Assembly (NCBI GenBank): GCA_021018815.1
Contig: JAITYX010000032.1
Coordinates: 6,041,501-6,105,500 of the forward strand
Length of the DNA stretch: 64,000 nucleotides
Direction of reading: 5' to 3'
DNA from: Talinum fruticosum
Taxonomy: Eukaryota > Streptophyta > Magnoliopsida > Caryophyllales > Talinaceae
Part shown: piece after piece, positions 1 to 11,509 of the stretch
Layout of the letters: every line of letters starts with the position of its first letter
Numbering within the stretch: the first letter of the stretch is position 1
Made by a program: the position numbers and the translations under genes
The notes under the pieces: model-generated
What the model saw: only the letters and a program-made list of their open reading frames with translations
What the model was told of the DNA's origin: nothing
Database searches by the model: none

Positions 1-1153
1 TGTCATATTTGGTGGATAAGAGCCAGTCGGCATACTATTCAATCCAGAGGGACATGATGATGCTGGAGAACCAAATCCCTGTGATTGTCCTGGACCACAT
101 CTTCTCAGATCCACACTTGAATGACACCATAACTTCATCATCATTGCTGGAACTGCTCACCGCTACCTGCAAGAAGCTCTCTCCATTCCAGCACCTTGAA
201 CAAACCGGTTTTGGCAGCACCACTGACGTGCCGCTGCATCTCTTAGACTTACTCTACTATATGATTGTGCCCTGTGAGAAGGAGACTCAATCAACTAGGC
301 CGGAGGGCTCGGATCCGGAGAAACAATCATCCAAGGATACCGTGGCTTCAGGTCAAACAAGAAGCTGGTTTTGTCTGTCCAATATCAATTTTACTGATGT
401 CTTTGTCAAATTGCTGCAGAATATCAACTTGCAGGGGCTGCACTACAGGCCCTGCAGCGTTATAAACCCGTTCAGAGTCTTCCTGCTTCCTTTTTGTCAA
501 GCCGTAGGGAGAACCCCAGCTCTGGTGGGGTTCAGAACGATGCACCCACTATTGAGGAGATTAAGATCCCTTCGGTGTCAGAGCTCATACAGGTTGGAGT
601 CAGGTTCACACCCACGGATGGCCGCTACATCAACTCTTGCATATCCTTCGATAGGAGGACCAAGAATTTCCACCTCCCCACCTTCGACATAGATGATAAC
701 ACAGAAGTCATCATGAGAAATTTGGTGGCTTATGAAGCTGCAGCCATCTCTGGCCCTCTAGTCTTAGCCCGCTACACCGAATTGATGAATGGTATCATAG
801 ATACAGCAGAGGATGTCAAACTGCTTAGAGACCACGGCATCATTAAGAGGCACCTCAAAAGCGATGAGGAAGTAGCTAACATGTGGAATCTCATGACGAG
901 GAGTATTAGGTTGTCGCATGTCCCCTGCATCGATACGGCCATCAAAGAGGTTAACAACTACTATGCCAGTAAGATCAGGGTCAGGCTCTACAGGTTGACA
1001 AAGGACTGCATGTTTTGTGCTTGGAAGATTATGATACTCTTGGTCCTTCTCTTGCTCCTCGTGCTTATGCTTATTCAGTCATTTTGCGATGTCTACAAAT
1101 GCCCACGAATTGTAGGTGTCATTCAGGGATCAGGATCCCGGGGTACTAAATAG
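1..1153 (+). CDS. DUF247 (UPF0481) family protein, 3' part, apparent frameshift
   Basis: The gene is cut by the window start. The first frame (open from base 1) carries the DUF247 hallmark RDMMMLENQIP, where the family has the conserved block RDxxxLENQIP. From about base 440 the family sequence continues in another frame: EEIKIPSVSELIQVGVRF, then FDIDDNTEVIMRNLVAYE, and a C-terminal hydrophobic segment (MILLVLLLLLVLMLIQ) before the stop at 1151-1153. This single C-terminal membrane anchor is typical of plant DUF247 proteins. The downstream frame has a TGA at 395-397, so the switch lies between about 398 and 455; no GT-AG intron there joins the frames convincingly. It could be a pseudogene, a sequencing error (the stretch is rich in CTGCAG-like sites) or, less likely, a tiny intron. 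DUF247 biochemistry is largely unknown; some grass members sit at self-incompatibility loci, which does not by itself give this gene that role. Confidence 0.8.
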
Positions 1154-2042
1154 CTACAAGCCCTGCATTAAAACCTATCAGCAACAAACAGTAAGTAAAA
1201 GGAAAAATAAACAAGGACGTGTTTCTGGGTAGAAAAGCTAGCATAAAACCTACTGCAACAGCTAGTGGATGTAAATCCCATCAAAAGTACCGTTTCCTTT
1301 TTCTTGTGGAGGCTGAGGCATAAACTAATATATGCTAAAGCTGAAGAAACGCTAATAAATCCTGATCATCTTGTAGCCTGAAGAAAGGTTTGTTGTCGTG
1401 GGTGTTACCCAACATCAATATCAGTCTTCACGCTCAAATGTAGCTGTATAAGAAAAATCATAAGTTTCTTTTTAATTGCCTGCGAAAGAGCCATTCATTG
1501 TATATTACAGAGTATCATTTTGTTCAACTTGCATAACATTCGACTAAAAAACAGGTCTTCACTTGGACTCACTTCAGTCCTGAACCCACCTCTCAAGAGC
1601 AAGTTTACGAATAGAGAATATCAAATCTCAAATAATCTGTCTTTTATCGAGAAACATGGCCCAATAGGTCTTCAACCAGATCCTCATCGCATATACTACA
1701 AGCCTAGTTCTACAGGTAACACAACACTAAATAATAGTTTTGCTACAAACTATAAAGCCCTCACCTATATGAGTATTTGACCTAACACATGAATCAGGGA
1801 CATTGCTCTCATTTTACCATAAAGAAAGGTAACATTACACTGAAAATCACCTAAAAGCAAGAGTGAAACTACTTATGGCCATGGCTACAAGGATTATAAT
1901 ACATGGGGAGCGTGGAACATAGAAGGGGAATTTGGAATCTTTCAATTATAAAAGTTACAAGGGAACTTCCCTCGTACATAAGAGGATGAGAGAATGCTAG
2001 AAACTTATGCTGATTTGCTTACAAGAATTGGAATGCATGAAC
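1154..2042. other. Convergent intergenic spacer
   Basis: This stretch lies between the 3' end of the DUF247 gene (+) and the 3' end of the transporter gene (-). It presumably holds both 3' untranslated regions. The open frames in it are short and show no recognisable domain. I see no further feature. Confidence 0.5.
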
Positions 2043-4458
2043 TTAGATATTTTCAGTGATTGGATTTGGACGATGTCGGGAGCATTCCCCACCATAAAGC
2101 ATTTGATACACTGGTTTGATCCGAATTGTGAGTACGGTGCTCAAGATAGAGCCAACACCACAAACACATGCCAGTACCAAGAATGTGACTCTGAAACAGT
2201 TTGGACCCAAGCAAGCATGTGAGTTAGCAAGCAACGAATTGACACCGTGCTGCCTTGATGCCTCGTGATCATATATATACCCAGCTAGTAAACTCGAGAA
2301 AAGTAAGGCACCAAGAGGGTTACCAAGAGACACAAAGTTGTAGAATAAACCAAAATGTTTTAACCCAAAAAGCTCAGATACAGTTGGGATCATGACTGAG
2401 AACTGAGTCCCATAGCAAAGGCCTAACATCCCCGTTGCAACAAAGAGAGTGCCATCGATTCCAGAAGCAAATAGAAGGTAGACAATGATCATGATTACTT
2501 GCGTGCATGTTAACCAAACTGTCCTAGGAAATGTCCTCGTCCTGCAATTTAGAGGCCTTTGAGTTAGAGTCCAAGTTTAGAGGCCTTTGAGTTAGAGATC
2601 ATCCTAGTTTAGCCAAGCGTTCTAGATGTACAAGGTCAAACTCGCAAACACCCTCGAGCAAGCATGGATGCAACTTGACTGCGTAAGTTTCCACGCTATA
2701 GTCTCTATAGAGATGTGAGTTTGACAATTAGGGTAATGAAATCTTGATCCCTCAACCCCATATTAGAATATTATACAATTTGATCCTACAGGATCAAATC
2801 TGGTTTCAATATTACATTGATGCGTGGTAATTATTGGCCAGCAAATACGGGTTTGATTTTCAGTAGACATTAAGTATCTTCATTTCCTTCTAATATTTTT
2901 CCGAATGAGGAATTTATAGGTATATTTTTCAAAGCTTCACAAAAAGTTTCGGAGAACTATAGCATATTTTGGGGCCGTACCAGCACCTTCTCGGTCATAT
3001 TGAAAATTTATCTATAGAACAGAAAAACTGAGCCTTGACAAATGAAGAAAATGATACTGACCTGACAAAATACTCTGAAACAGACCCACCGCCAAGACGG
3101 CCTACAAAATTGAAGAAGCTGAAGAGAGACAGGAGAATGGTTGCATCCTGAACTCCAAGTGCAATCCCAATCTGAGCCAAGTTGTTAAGAACAGTTACCC
3201 CTGAACCAACTCCAACAAAGTAAACCAAGAAAAGAAGCCAAAAATCAGCCTTGACAATTGCTTCAGTGAACTTGAAATCCTCCCCACGTTTGGGTCTCCT
3301 CTTCTTGTTTACAGCTCCCTCTCCCTCAGCAAGAAGCATAACAATATCTGATGATTCATCATTCGGATCGAAATTCCCCAAATTTGCTTCCGGGGAAGAT
3401 GGGGTTAACAAAGATGTTGTCTTCTCTGAACTAGCTTCTTCGAGTAAAGCATTCGAAGAATAGGATTCTTGCCCATTCATCCTAATCATTCTAAGATTTG
3501 TAGGGTATAAGGTCATCTTCAATGGAACAGTGAGAGGAGCCATAAGAAGGAGTACCACAGTTGCAAGCACAATATAGGAAACAAAGCGGTTTTTAGAAAG
3601 AATGTCACCCAATACAGTAGTTGTCAGAAGATAAACTCCAAGAACAACACTAGCAACTTGGATGAAAACAAAATGGATGTTTTCTGCAGAGCTTTCTCTG
3701 GATGATGGAGTACAAGGCCGTACAAGGTACATGACTAGTAAACACAAGATAGGAACCCCAAGTGCAAGGAACAGCAAAAGATTGGGAGAGGAGCTGTGAA
3801 GAGCTGCAGTGTATATTTCGGTATAAACAGCAGCACTTAGGCCTGCATAGCCTTTTAGGATGCCTGCAACCGAACCTCGATTCACTGGAAAGTTCCTCAT
3901 GTTAGTAACAAGCACCGCAGTGCTCAACCACGCGCTACTATTGGTGGCAACACAGAGCGCCAGCCACAACTGCACAACGTTATTCAATGTCAAAATGAGA
4001 AACAGAGAGAAAAAGGAGGGGGAGATGGAGGGACTTGTAATGTTGATTACCAGCCAATAAGGCAAAGACTGGAGAGTGCGGGAGAGGGAAAGCCAGAGAA
4101 GGCCATAGCCAAAGAAGCAACAGAGAGAGCCAATCGAGAGAACAAGCCAAGGTGGGAAGTGGTTGCAAATGATGGCAGGGAGGAGACCGACATTTTCGCC
4201 AATGTCGTTAGCCACTCCAAGCATGGTGAGCTGCCTCTGATTGAATCCCAGAACAGACTTGAGAGAATGGGAGTAGAGTGGGAAGGTGTAGGCATTCCCC
4301 GACGCAATCTGCACCCAAACAGCAGCTCCCAGACCCACCCATGGAGGCCTTGTGCCCGCCTTCAGAGTCAAGCCCCCATATCCATATGCATTCACAATTT
4401 GGACGATACAGTTATATACATACAATTGAAATTTAACCCTCATTGTGATTTTGATCAA
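2043..4458 (-). CDS. Nodulin-like / NFD4-type major facilitator transporter (3 exons)
   Basis: Predicted multi-pass membrane transporter of the plant nodulin-like/NFD4 group; its substrate is not known. Reading on the minus strand, exon 1 is 4458-4051, exon 2 is 3969-3062 and exon 3 is 2541-2043, with GT-AG introns 4050-3970 (81 bp) and 3061-2542 (520 bp). The splice gives 604 codons plus stop, against roughly 570 for Arabidopsis relatives. Hallmarks in order: AGTRPPWVGLGAAVWVQIAS, NAYTFPLYSHSLKSVLGF, GVANDIGENVGLLP, the exon 1-2 joint leading to LCVATNSSAWLSTA, NMRNFPVNRGSVAGILKGY, a central acidic/basic loop (about residues 290-380) ending KRRPKRGEDFKF, GVGSGVTVLNNLAQIG, then C-terminal SELFGLKHFGLFYNF and NPLGALLFSSLLAGYIYD. 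The start is uncertain: relatives begin only about ten residues before AGTRPPW, and a TATATATA lies only about 10 bp upstream of the ATG at 4458. The ATG at 4443 or a small upstream exon are alternatives. Confidence 0.88.
2548..2597. repeat. 22-bp direct repeat in transporter intron 2
   Basis: The 22-base block starting TTTAGAGGCCTTTGAG occurs at 2548-2569 and again at 2576-2597, a period of 28 bp. It lies just inside the 3' splice site of intron 2 (acceptor AG at 2543-2542 on the minus strand). It looks like a local tandem duplication. Confidence 0.85.
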
Positions 4459-7400
4459 ATGAACAGATTCTATATATAATTATTGTCAAATTAAAGAATG
4501 AGTACAGGACAGCTCATGTGATAAACTCATCAGTGATTGTGAAGTTGTGATGTGGGAGATGGAGTGTGCACTGATGAGAGAGAAGGCGGAATAAATGGCG
4601 GAAATGACTCCAATCAGGAGAAGATCATGCGTAAGTCAGGTTTGGTTGAGATCATATGATATGTACATGCATGTAGGTTGGTCATCTGAATATATCCCAC
4701 ATGAATCAATAATTATACTAAATTTTAACACACGGAGTCACAAAAAATCATATGATTTTCTCCATCAATCTCCACAAATCCAGGGGCCACCGCCATGATC
4801 TCGATTTGTGTCTCTTCCCCAACCCGACAAATGATTTTGTCATGACATCTTTTGTTTCTGCTAAATTAATCAATCTCTCCACAAATACTATTTGATGTGT
4901 TTTTTTTTCCAGACTCTTAAAATACTATGATCTGCATAACAGGCGGATTTGCAAGTTTGTCAAAAAGTCTCATGCATTTACTCCTTAATATCCTCGACAG
5001 CCACTAGAAAAGATTTCCAACTCAGAGTTGGTGGATAAGAGAATGAGGCCCAAACTCTAATTGATTTTTAGTGGCAAATTATGTACTTAAATTTTAATTT
5101 AGACATCAAAGATAGTTGCCCACATAGGAAATAGTCCAAAATGTGGCCCATTACTTCTCAGCCTCATTTTTGCTGTCCCAAGAGCCCACCAGATCACTTC
5201 TATGTGGGTGATTCGGCTCTTAGTCATCTCTTTTTCGATTAAATAATTGGGTATAAAAGACTTACAAAGACAAATACAAATTAACAATTCTCAAATAAAA
5301 GACAAAATAACCATCTAAATAGTTTGGCCCTTGTCATCCCTATCTAGTGTTGTGTAATGTTTGATTATGATTCAATCAACATGTCATACTCATCATAGGG
5401 TCGATATATAGTCATATATATATATACACCTTAACATATTTCTTTCTCGTAAAGGTTGAAACTTTATGTATATGGATGGGCCCGGGTAAAACACTGGGCT
5501 TCCTCATCCTCATCATTTATATTTGAAATTATATTAAGCAATAGCCAATAGGGTCAAGTAGGCAGCGTCAATTTGGGTAACAAACCCATTAATTAGAGGG
5601 GTGAGCGGTAGGGTCATGCATAGCGGAAAGGGATAACCCAAGGAAATATAAAACCAACTCCTTTCCTACTTTACTCTTCCTCCAATTATTGCCTACATAT
5701 CTTATCCTCTTCTTATCCAAAACCTAGGCCTAATCTATAAAAATACATTTTTACTCAATTATCATCTATTAATATTATGGTGAAATTGTTTATTAATACT
5801 TATTTTTAATAAATATATATAGTTCATCACATGAATTACACCCAAATTAAGCAATGTATTTTATAAATCTAAAATAGTATTAATTCGTATTATTAAGGGC
5901 ATGTTTGAAAAAATGCGTTGTTTGAAGTAACGGGTAATTGTTTGTATAGTTGATAGTTGTTTAAGTAATTGATAAGCTGTTAGATTTTAAATGTTGGCGG
6001 ATAGATGTTCAACTGAGCATTTAAATAAATATATTTGGTAAATTTAGTGGTTGAGTTAGTTAATTATTGTAAATTGATGTAAAAGGATATAGATAATTTG
6101 TCATTAACGAAGGAATGTTTTGTCAAAAAATATGAAACACTACTTTTAAATGTGAAAGGTAATATTCTTAACTTTTCACAAACACTAATAAACCCTATAA
6201 GTTACTACAAACACTAGTTGAAATATTAGACTAGTCAAAACACTAAAAGTTACTCCAAATGTTATTGACAAATAGGGGCTAAAATTATGAACAATACGTC
6301 TCTACTCATTATAATGTCTTATTTCTATAGATGTCGACTAATTCAGCTCGTTTTCACAATCATGTACAAGTCATAGTTCTTACATAACTAAATCTAATTG
6401 ACACTAGGAAAAACGAGAGAAAACATGCATAACAAAATTGAGTTGATGGTGGTGGTGGTGGTGTAGAGTAGAGATGTCATTGTCAATATGTTGAAGTGAC
6501 ATATTTTGCCTAGTAGACAAGGAGTTGGAAAGTTTGATATTTTTATCAGAAACTGCAGTTTAAGAGCCACAGAGATTCCTAATCCAATAAACTACAAGTG
6601 GAACATATTGTCCAAATCTTGATATTTGGTTTTAGTCGCACTCATGACTCATTCACCATCAAGTCAGTCTCCCCTTGGATCATCTATATCAGCAAAAGTG
6701 GATGGTCACTCACTTTATTTCCGTCCTTCCTCTCAGATTCGATTCTAAGGGGAACAAATTTCCCTTTATGTGAAGATCTTGTGTGGTGGTAATAGTGGTA
6801 TTGACATTCTCCTAGTCCAATCAATCCTTGAAACTTCCTCGAGATAAAAAAACTTAAGAGAGTGGACTTACTTATCAATTCAAAAATATGAATATATCAG
6901 CAGAAGTCACCATTAAACTAATTCAGATGTCTTTCTAAGTACCGATCAACATTAGCTGGATTAATATCTCACTCACTTATATTGCAGCACATCAGGGCCC
7001 CGAACCTTGTTGCCTCTATTTCTCTCTTGTGAAGATGAGAGGAGTGAGTTGGGTAGTCTAGGCTGTTGACCCATTGAATTACTCTGAAATAAAGGGGTAT
7101 GTTAGGGCTTATTCTAGAGCAGAGCAATGTAGGGTGTGAATTATTATATTAGGTGAAGGGGTCAATAAAATAAGCATGAGAAGCCATTCAATGTAACACC
7201 AACACAGTGCCTTAATTTATCCTACCATTTGTTCCACAATTCCGCACCCACTTGTGCAATTATATACATCACCTTCTCGGAAGGAAGAATCCAGTCTGAA
7301 GAAAGCAAAGCAACACATCAACTAGATTCGTGAACGCCAAGCACGGTTGTATTCTATATTATACAATAATGCCTACATTTGTTACAAAAATAACCAAGTC

Positions 7401-8990
7401 AACTTAAGAACCCATATCTCATTTGACATTTTAAGTGAGGGAGAGCCAGGGCAACGTATATTCCTCCCATGCCTCAAGTGAATTTCATCAAATTTCCCTT
7501 TCTTATTGTAAAATGGTTCATCTCCTACTACACCACCCTTTTAATGGTTCTTTTAATGGTTAAAAATACGTACATTTGACTAAATACGTACATTTGACTA
7601 ACTCACCAATCTTTTGATCTACTCTATATTCAAAACAAAACAAAAATTTGAAGTAACTGATCATAATGCCCGATCAAGAATCTATGTAAGTAAATTAACT
7701 ACATGCAAGTCCGCACTGATTAGGAGGGATTTAACGTATATATCATTTTAACAACAACGGCCAACTTTCTTATAATTACACTATTTAAAAGGTAAGGCCT
7801 TTACATCGATCCATTTTGTAATTATACTATTTAAAAGATAAGGCTATTATATGGTTTTTTTTTTTTTTTTAAAAGTATGCCCACACCTAATAGAGGCAGA
7901 ACTGTAAGAATATAGATATAAATTAGGGACCGTATGGCTGGCACTTATACATATAAAAATGGGTAATGATTGGTATAGGTAGTGCGAATCCCTTCCTTGG
8001 GGAGGGGGTAGAGCCTCAGAGTCAAACTCACTGAATTGTCTAAGGGTTCTCTTCTTCTAGTCCACCAACTCCTCCTTGTATTGAGGGTCAAGAGTCACCA
8101 ATTATGCATTCAACTCCTCCTTTCTTTCCCGTCCATTTCCCTTCCTTCACATCTATTTCCTTTTATTTATTATAAGGATACATTTCTCATTTATTAATTC
8201 ACATATAATTTTCCAGCTGTCTAACTTAGGGTTGTCCAGGCCCATCAATTTGTCCAGGAAGTTGCACTTAAACTATTTTCTTCCTTTATTTAATCAAATT
8301 TCAAAATTGAATTTTTCTTCATTTTCAAGGCAACCATTCGTTTATTTACTATAAAAAATATAATTTATTTATACCTTATATATAATATTTTATTTTTATA
8401 TTTTTATTTATATGCATTTTACAGGTAAGTTAAAGCATGTCCTTAATCGGATCTCAAACATAGTGTCCCCTCTTCTTCCAAATCCATTGCATAGGGTTCA
8501 AAATTTCTGAGTCCAAAATGAATTCCCCGGACCTGTTCTCCAAAAATAAGTTAGACAGAAATTAAATAATTAAATAAATAACAATAGTGAAAGAAAAATA
8601 CGTACCTTTGAAGTATAGATAAATAACGGATACCTCACGGATCAAACGACGACGTAACGGCGACGACATCCAAATTCCCAACTACAAACGACGACGTGAT
8701 ACTCGCTCGAATTGAATTGGACGAATGAATTAATGTAAGGAAAGGATGAAATTTGTATGGGGATCAGCTGAATTTACTCGAGAATTAAGTTAGTGGAGTC
8801 ATTCAAAGTCCCAAAACTCTGAAATTCATCATTTTTTTTTTTTTTTTGCTTCATTTGATCATTATAGGGGCATATTGCTATGTACAAATTCCTATGTCCT
8901 CAATTCTTGTCGCAGTCCTCGTTCTGATTCTGGGAGTAGGAAAAATTGTATCCCCGTCGAATCCTGGCTGTTCTCTTTCTGTACAGTTCC
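4459..8990. other. AT-rich intergenic region, no supported gene
   Basis: About 4.5 kb between the divergent 5' end of the transporter and the 3' side of the Ser-rich gene. All open frames are short, none resembles a protein family, and codon structure is absent. Local features are T-runs near 7857-7870 and 8832-8847, a GTG run near 6449-6462, and a short tandem duplication of AATACGTACATTTGACTA near 7564-7600. A splice-donor-like CAAAG|GTACGT reads on the minus strand near 8600, but I cannot tie it to a gene. Confidence 0.5.
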
Positions 8991-9049
8991 GATCCGGAGG
9001 AATCTGTAAAAACCAAAAGACTAAGCAACGAACCAACCAGAATGACAAC

Positions 9050-9637
9050 TCACATCAAGTCCTCCGCCTTGGACATGACGGAGAGACGGCTCGGGCGGGA
9101 CTGGAAATCGGCTCTCCGTCGCTGGTGGTGGGAAGAAGGCCGGATCAGCGCCGCTAGAGCTCTCTTCACCAGATCTCCCTCCACCGTCCCGATCCGGACA
9201 AGCGAATTCGTCATCGCCGACCGCCGAGCGAAAAGCCGGTTCGACTGGTACGGGGCCGCCGACTGCTGTCGTGGAGGCCCGCAGTTCTTGTGGAGGCTGC
9301 ACCGGAAGGATCCTGGATGAGTCGTCGGAGAGCACATACAGGTCCTCTTCGTCGAGCTCCTCTGGACCGGCTGGGCTGAAATGGACCGGCTCGGGGAGGT
9401 GGAGCGGTCGATTGAAAATCGGACCGCCGCGGAAGGGGAGGAGATGGAGGAGTAGAGGTTGACGCGAGTGGGAGACGCCGAGCGGTGGATGAAGCCGGAG
9501 GCAAAACTGCTGGATGTGGAGGAAGCGAAGGCGGAGGCGGAGGACGCCGCACTGGACCCGCCGTAGAACCTTCCAGAAGGTGAGAGGGACCTCAGGACCG
9601 GTCCGCTTGATCTTCTACCAGTAGACGAAACCGCCAT
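9050..9637 (-). CDS. Plant Ser-rich conserved protein (single exon, 195 aa)
   Basis: A conserved plant-specific protein of unknown biochemical role, annotated in other plants as 'serine-rich protein-like'. It is complete in one exon, 195 residues, with ATG at 9637. The N-terminal half is Ser-rich (GPVLRSLSPSGRFYGGSS, then FIHRSASPTRVNLY and FSIDRSTSPSRSIS). The middle holds the conserved Cys/His motif KRTCMCSPTTHPGSFRCSLH, at about residues 97-116. The C-terminal half holds RRSAMTNSLVRIG, EGDLVKRALAALIRPSSHHQ and the terminal SRLSVMSKAEDLM. The repeated S-x-SP(T/S) sites look like possible proline-directed phosphorylation sites; this is inference. A TATA box lies about 170 bp upstream and the 5' leader is GA-rich. 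It is much more GC-rich than its surroundings, as expected for a coding exon. Confidence 0.9.
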   Translation of the reverse strand: MAVSSTGRRSSGPVLRSLSPSGRFYGGSSAASSASAFASSTSSSFASGFIHRSASPTRVNLYSSISSPSAAVRFSIDRSTSPSRSISAQPVQRSSTKRTCMCSPTTHPGSFRCSLHKNCGPPRQQSAAPYQSNRLFARRSAMTNSLVRIGTVEGDLVKRALAALIRPSSHHQRRRADFQSRPSRLSVMSKAEDLM

Positions 9638-9689
9638 TTCTGCTTCAACGTGAAGAAATCTGGAGATCTGCGCTTCTAGACTCGTAGAG

Positions 9690-9752
9690 AGAAGGAGAAA
9701 GAGAAAGAGAAGAGAAGACGAAAAGGAGAGGAGAGGAGAGAGATTTTCTTAT
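9690..9752 (-). promoter_or_regulatory. GA/CT-rich 5' leader of the Ser-rich gene
   Basis: A purine run on the plus strand (pyrimidine-rich CT repeat in the sense of the gene) lies between the TATA box and the ATG. CT-rich leaders are common in plant 5' untranslated regions. Its role here is inferred from position only. Confidence 0.5.
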
Positions 9753-9803
9753 AAGCCGCGGTTCGCTGGCTATTTTGGCAAACCGTGCATTACTCGACCC
9801 ATG

Positions 9804-9811
9804 TATTTATA
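9804..9811 (-). promoter_or_regulatory. TATA box (TATAAATA) of the Ser-rich gene
   Basis: On the minus strand the sequence reads CCTATAAATACATGGG. This good TATA match lies about 170 bp upstream of the ATG at 9637, so transcription would be expected to start near 9775. Confidence 0.65.
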
Positions 9812-9829
9812 GGGAGGAGAGAGCAAAGG

Positions 9830-10611
9830 GCTTTAGTTTTTCCCTTTTTAATTAATTTGGGGAGAAAAATAAAAGAAAGTTGGGTTAAGATTGGTTGGAC
9901 CTAACCAGGGTTAGTTAAGCGGCGGGTTATGAGTCTGTGGCCGATTCAGGATAACATGAACATTAGATGTCGATGATAGACAAGTCTGTGGGCAGCGCCT
10001 CATACGACAAACAACGGAGCCGTTTTATTCACAAATGCAATGCAACAGCCTTTTGTGTATATATTCAGAAACCAATGATCATATTTACATCAGCTATTAC
10101 CAAATTTCATTTTTATCTTTTTGTCAAGTTTGTGATGAAGTATTTTGCTCAATTAACATGATAGGAAAAAAAAAACTTAAGCAATTAAATTACGATTTCT
10201 TTCATTTTCTACAAGTTTTTCCCTTTTTAAAATTCCTCCCAAATAAAATGTTTTTTTATTCCATTTACACATATCCCCTTGCCTCTAGTTGATTTTAGTT
10301 CTAACTTTCACCAACTAAATCGAAGCCAATGTGATCAAACTCCAATAACGTTTCTTCTCAATAATAAGGGATTATGGTATAAGCACATACAAACAACAAA
10401 CAGTGAAATTTTTCGGATTTTAATATCCGAAACTTTGAGTTATGTTGTTTATGATATTCGAACTATTGATTTATCTCATAACATCCCTAAATTTAACACT
10501 AATATTTTTTATATCCAATACTTTAAAAAATTAACTCTAATACTCGATTTCAGGACATCTATCACAAGTTTTTTCAAAGTACAGTAATGGAGTATATATA
10601 TGAGTAACATG
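9830..10611. other. AT-rich intergenic region, no supported gene
   Basis: Upstream of the Ser-rich gene promoter. Open frames here are short, AT-driven and without recognisable domains. The right side is the flank of a Ty1/copia remnant. Confidence 0.45.
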
Positions 10612-11500
10612 TGTTTGTCTAGGGGTCTTGTAATTATATCCTAATTAACTTCTGTAATTGTATCATAGTTGACATCTGTAAATTCATTGTATTCTAATTT
10701 AACTATGTTTACCTAAACACCTTAACTAAGGTACATTACCCAATACTTATACATGGTATCAAAGCCAAGAGAAAAAACTCTAGTCCTCTTGTCTCTCCTT
10801 TGCTTCTCTTGAAATCTAGATTTCTATAGTTTTCTTTGTGCTGTCATGGCAAGCAATAGTCTCTCACCACCTTCCATCTCTCCTCATGATGCCTCCTCCG
10901 TTCCTAAAACTCCTCCCCAACCCATGGTTGCAGCCATTGCCTAACTCTCCACCCCATTCCCTTATTTTGTCGTGGACCCCGACTCCTTCTTTAGTTCTAT
11001 TTTAAACTCACTTCAGAGCGTGCCTATCCTAACTATTCCAATCGTCCATCACCCTCTGTTACCCTTTCTGTCTGGCAATTTCGCAGTGTCCTCCTTGCCG
11101 TCAACTTCGCTTCCCACACCGGATGTGTTGTGGTCCGTGCCTAATTCTCTACTCCCACCTCTCCATCCAAGCTTGTTTACGATCCAACTTTGAAGAACTA
11201 TGTGACCACCATACTTTTGAAAGTCGAAGATTTTTTGCCGCAACAAACTCAGTTCAGCGCTTTCTTAGTCACACAGTAGCTTCACGGCCTCTTTGATGGC
11301 TCCTTCTCGTGGCCCCAACCCTATATGTTTGCCTCCCATGGTACTCAACTATCCAATCCGTCATACAAGGTGTGGTTGTGACTAGACCAGCTTCTTCGGT
11401 CTTGGCCATTACCATGTCATATGCGAGCGCTTACCAACTCGGTTTAACCAGGCTAGCTTAGCTCGTGTTATGGATCTCCAACGACAATGTTCGTCATAGT
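10612..11500 (+). mobile_element. Decayed Ty1/copia retrotransposon: LTR end, PBS and gag fragment
   Basis: A primer-binding-site-like TGGTATCAAAGCC begins at 10754, close to the initiator-Met tRNA complement used by plant copia elements. It follows a possible short LTR ending TATACA at 10753; the LTR start near 10612 is a guess. Downstream a gag-like reading starts with ATG at 10846 (MASNSLSPPSISPHDASS) and, with stops and shifts, includes a stretch resembling copia gag (FDGS, then NPSYKVW and DQLL) near 11290-11410. There is no pol and no second LTR. It is a dead fragment. Confidence 0.6.
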
Positions 11501-11509
11501 TTACACGTC

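Noticed and set aside
1..1153. DUF247 gene as a self-incompatibility determinant
   Set aside because: Some grass DUF247 genes have that role, but nothing in this window (partner genes, polymorphism) supports it here.
8590..8780. Possible exon with a CAAAG|GTACGT donor on the minus strand
   Set aside because: There is no coding frame or partner acceptor that I can support.
9211..9552. Frames of 104-124 codons on both strands over the Ser-rich gene
   Set aside because: They are shadows of the conserved frame 9,637-9,050, which carries the recognised motifs.
11049..11246. 65-codon minus-strand frame
   Set aside because: It is antisense to the copia gag remnant and shows no family similarity.
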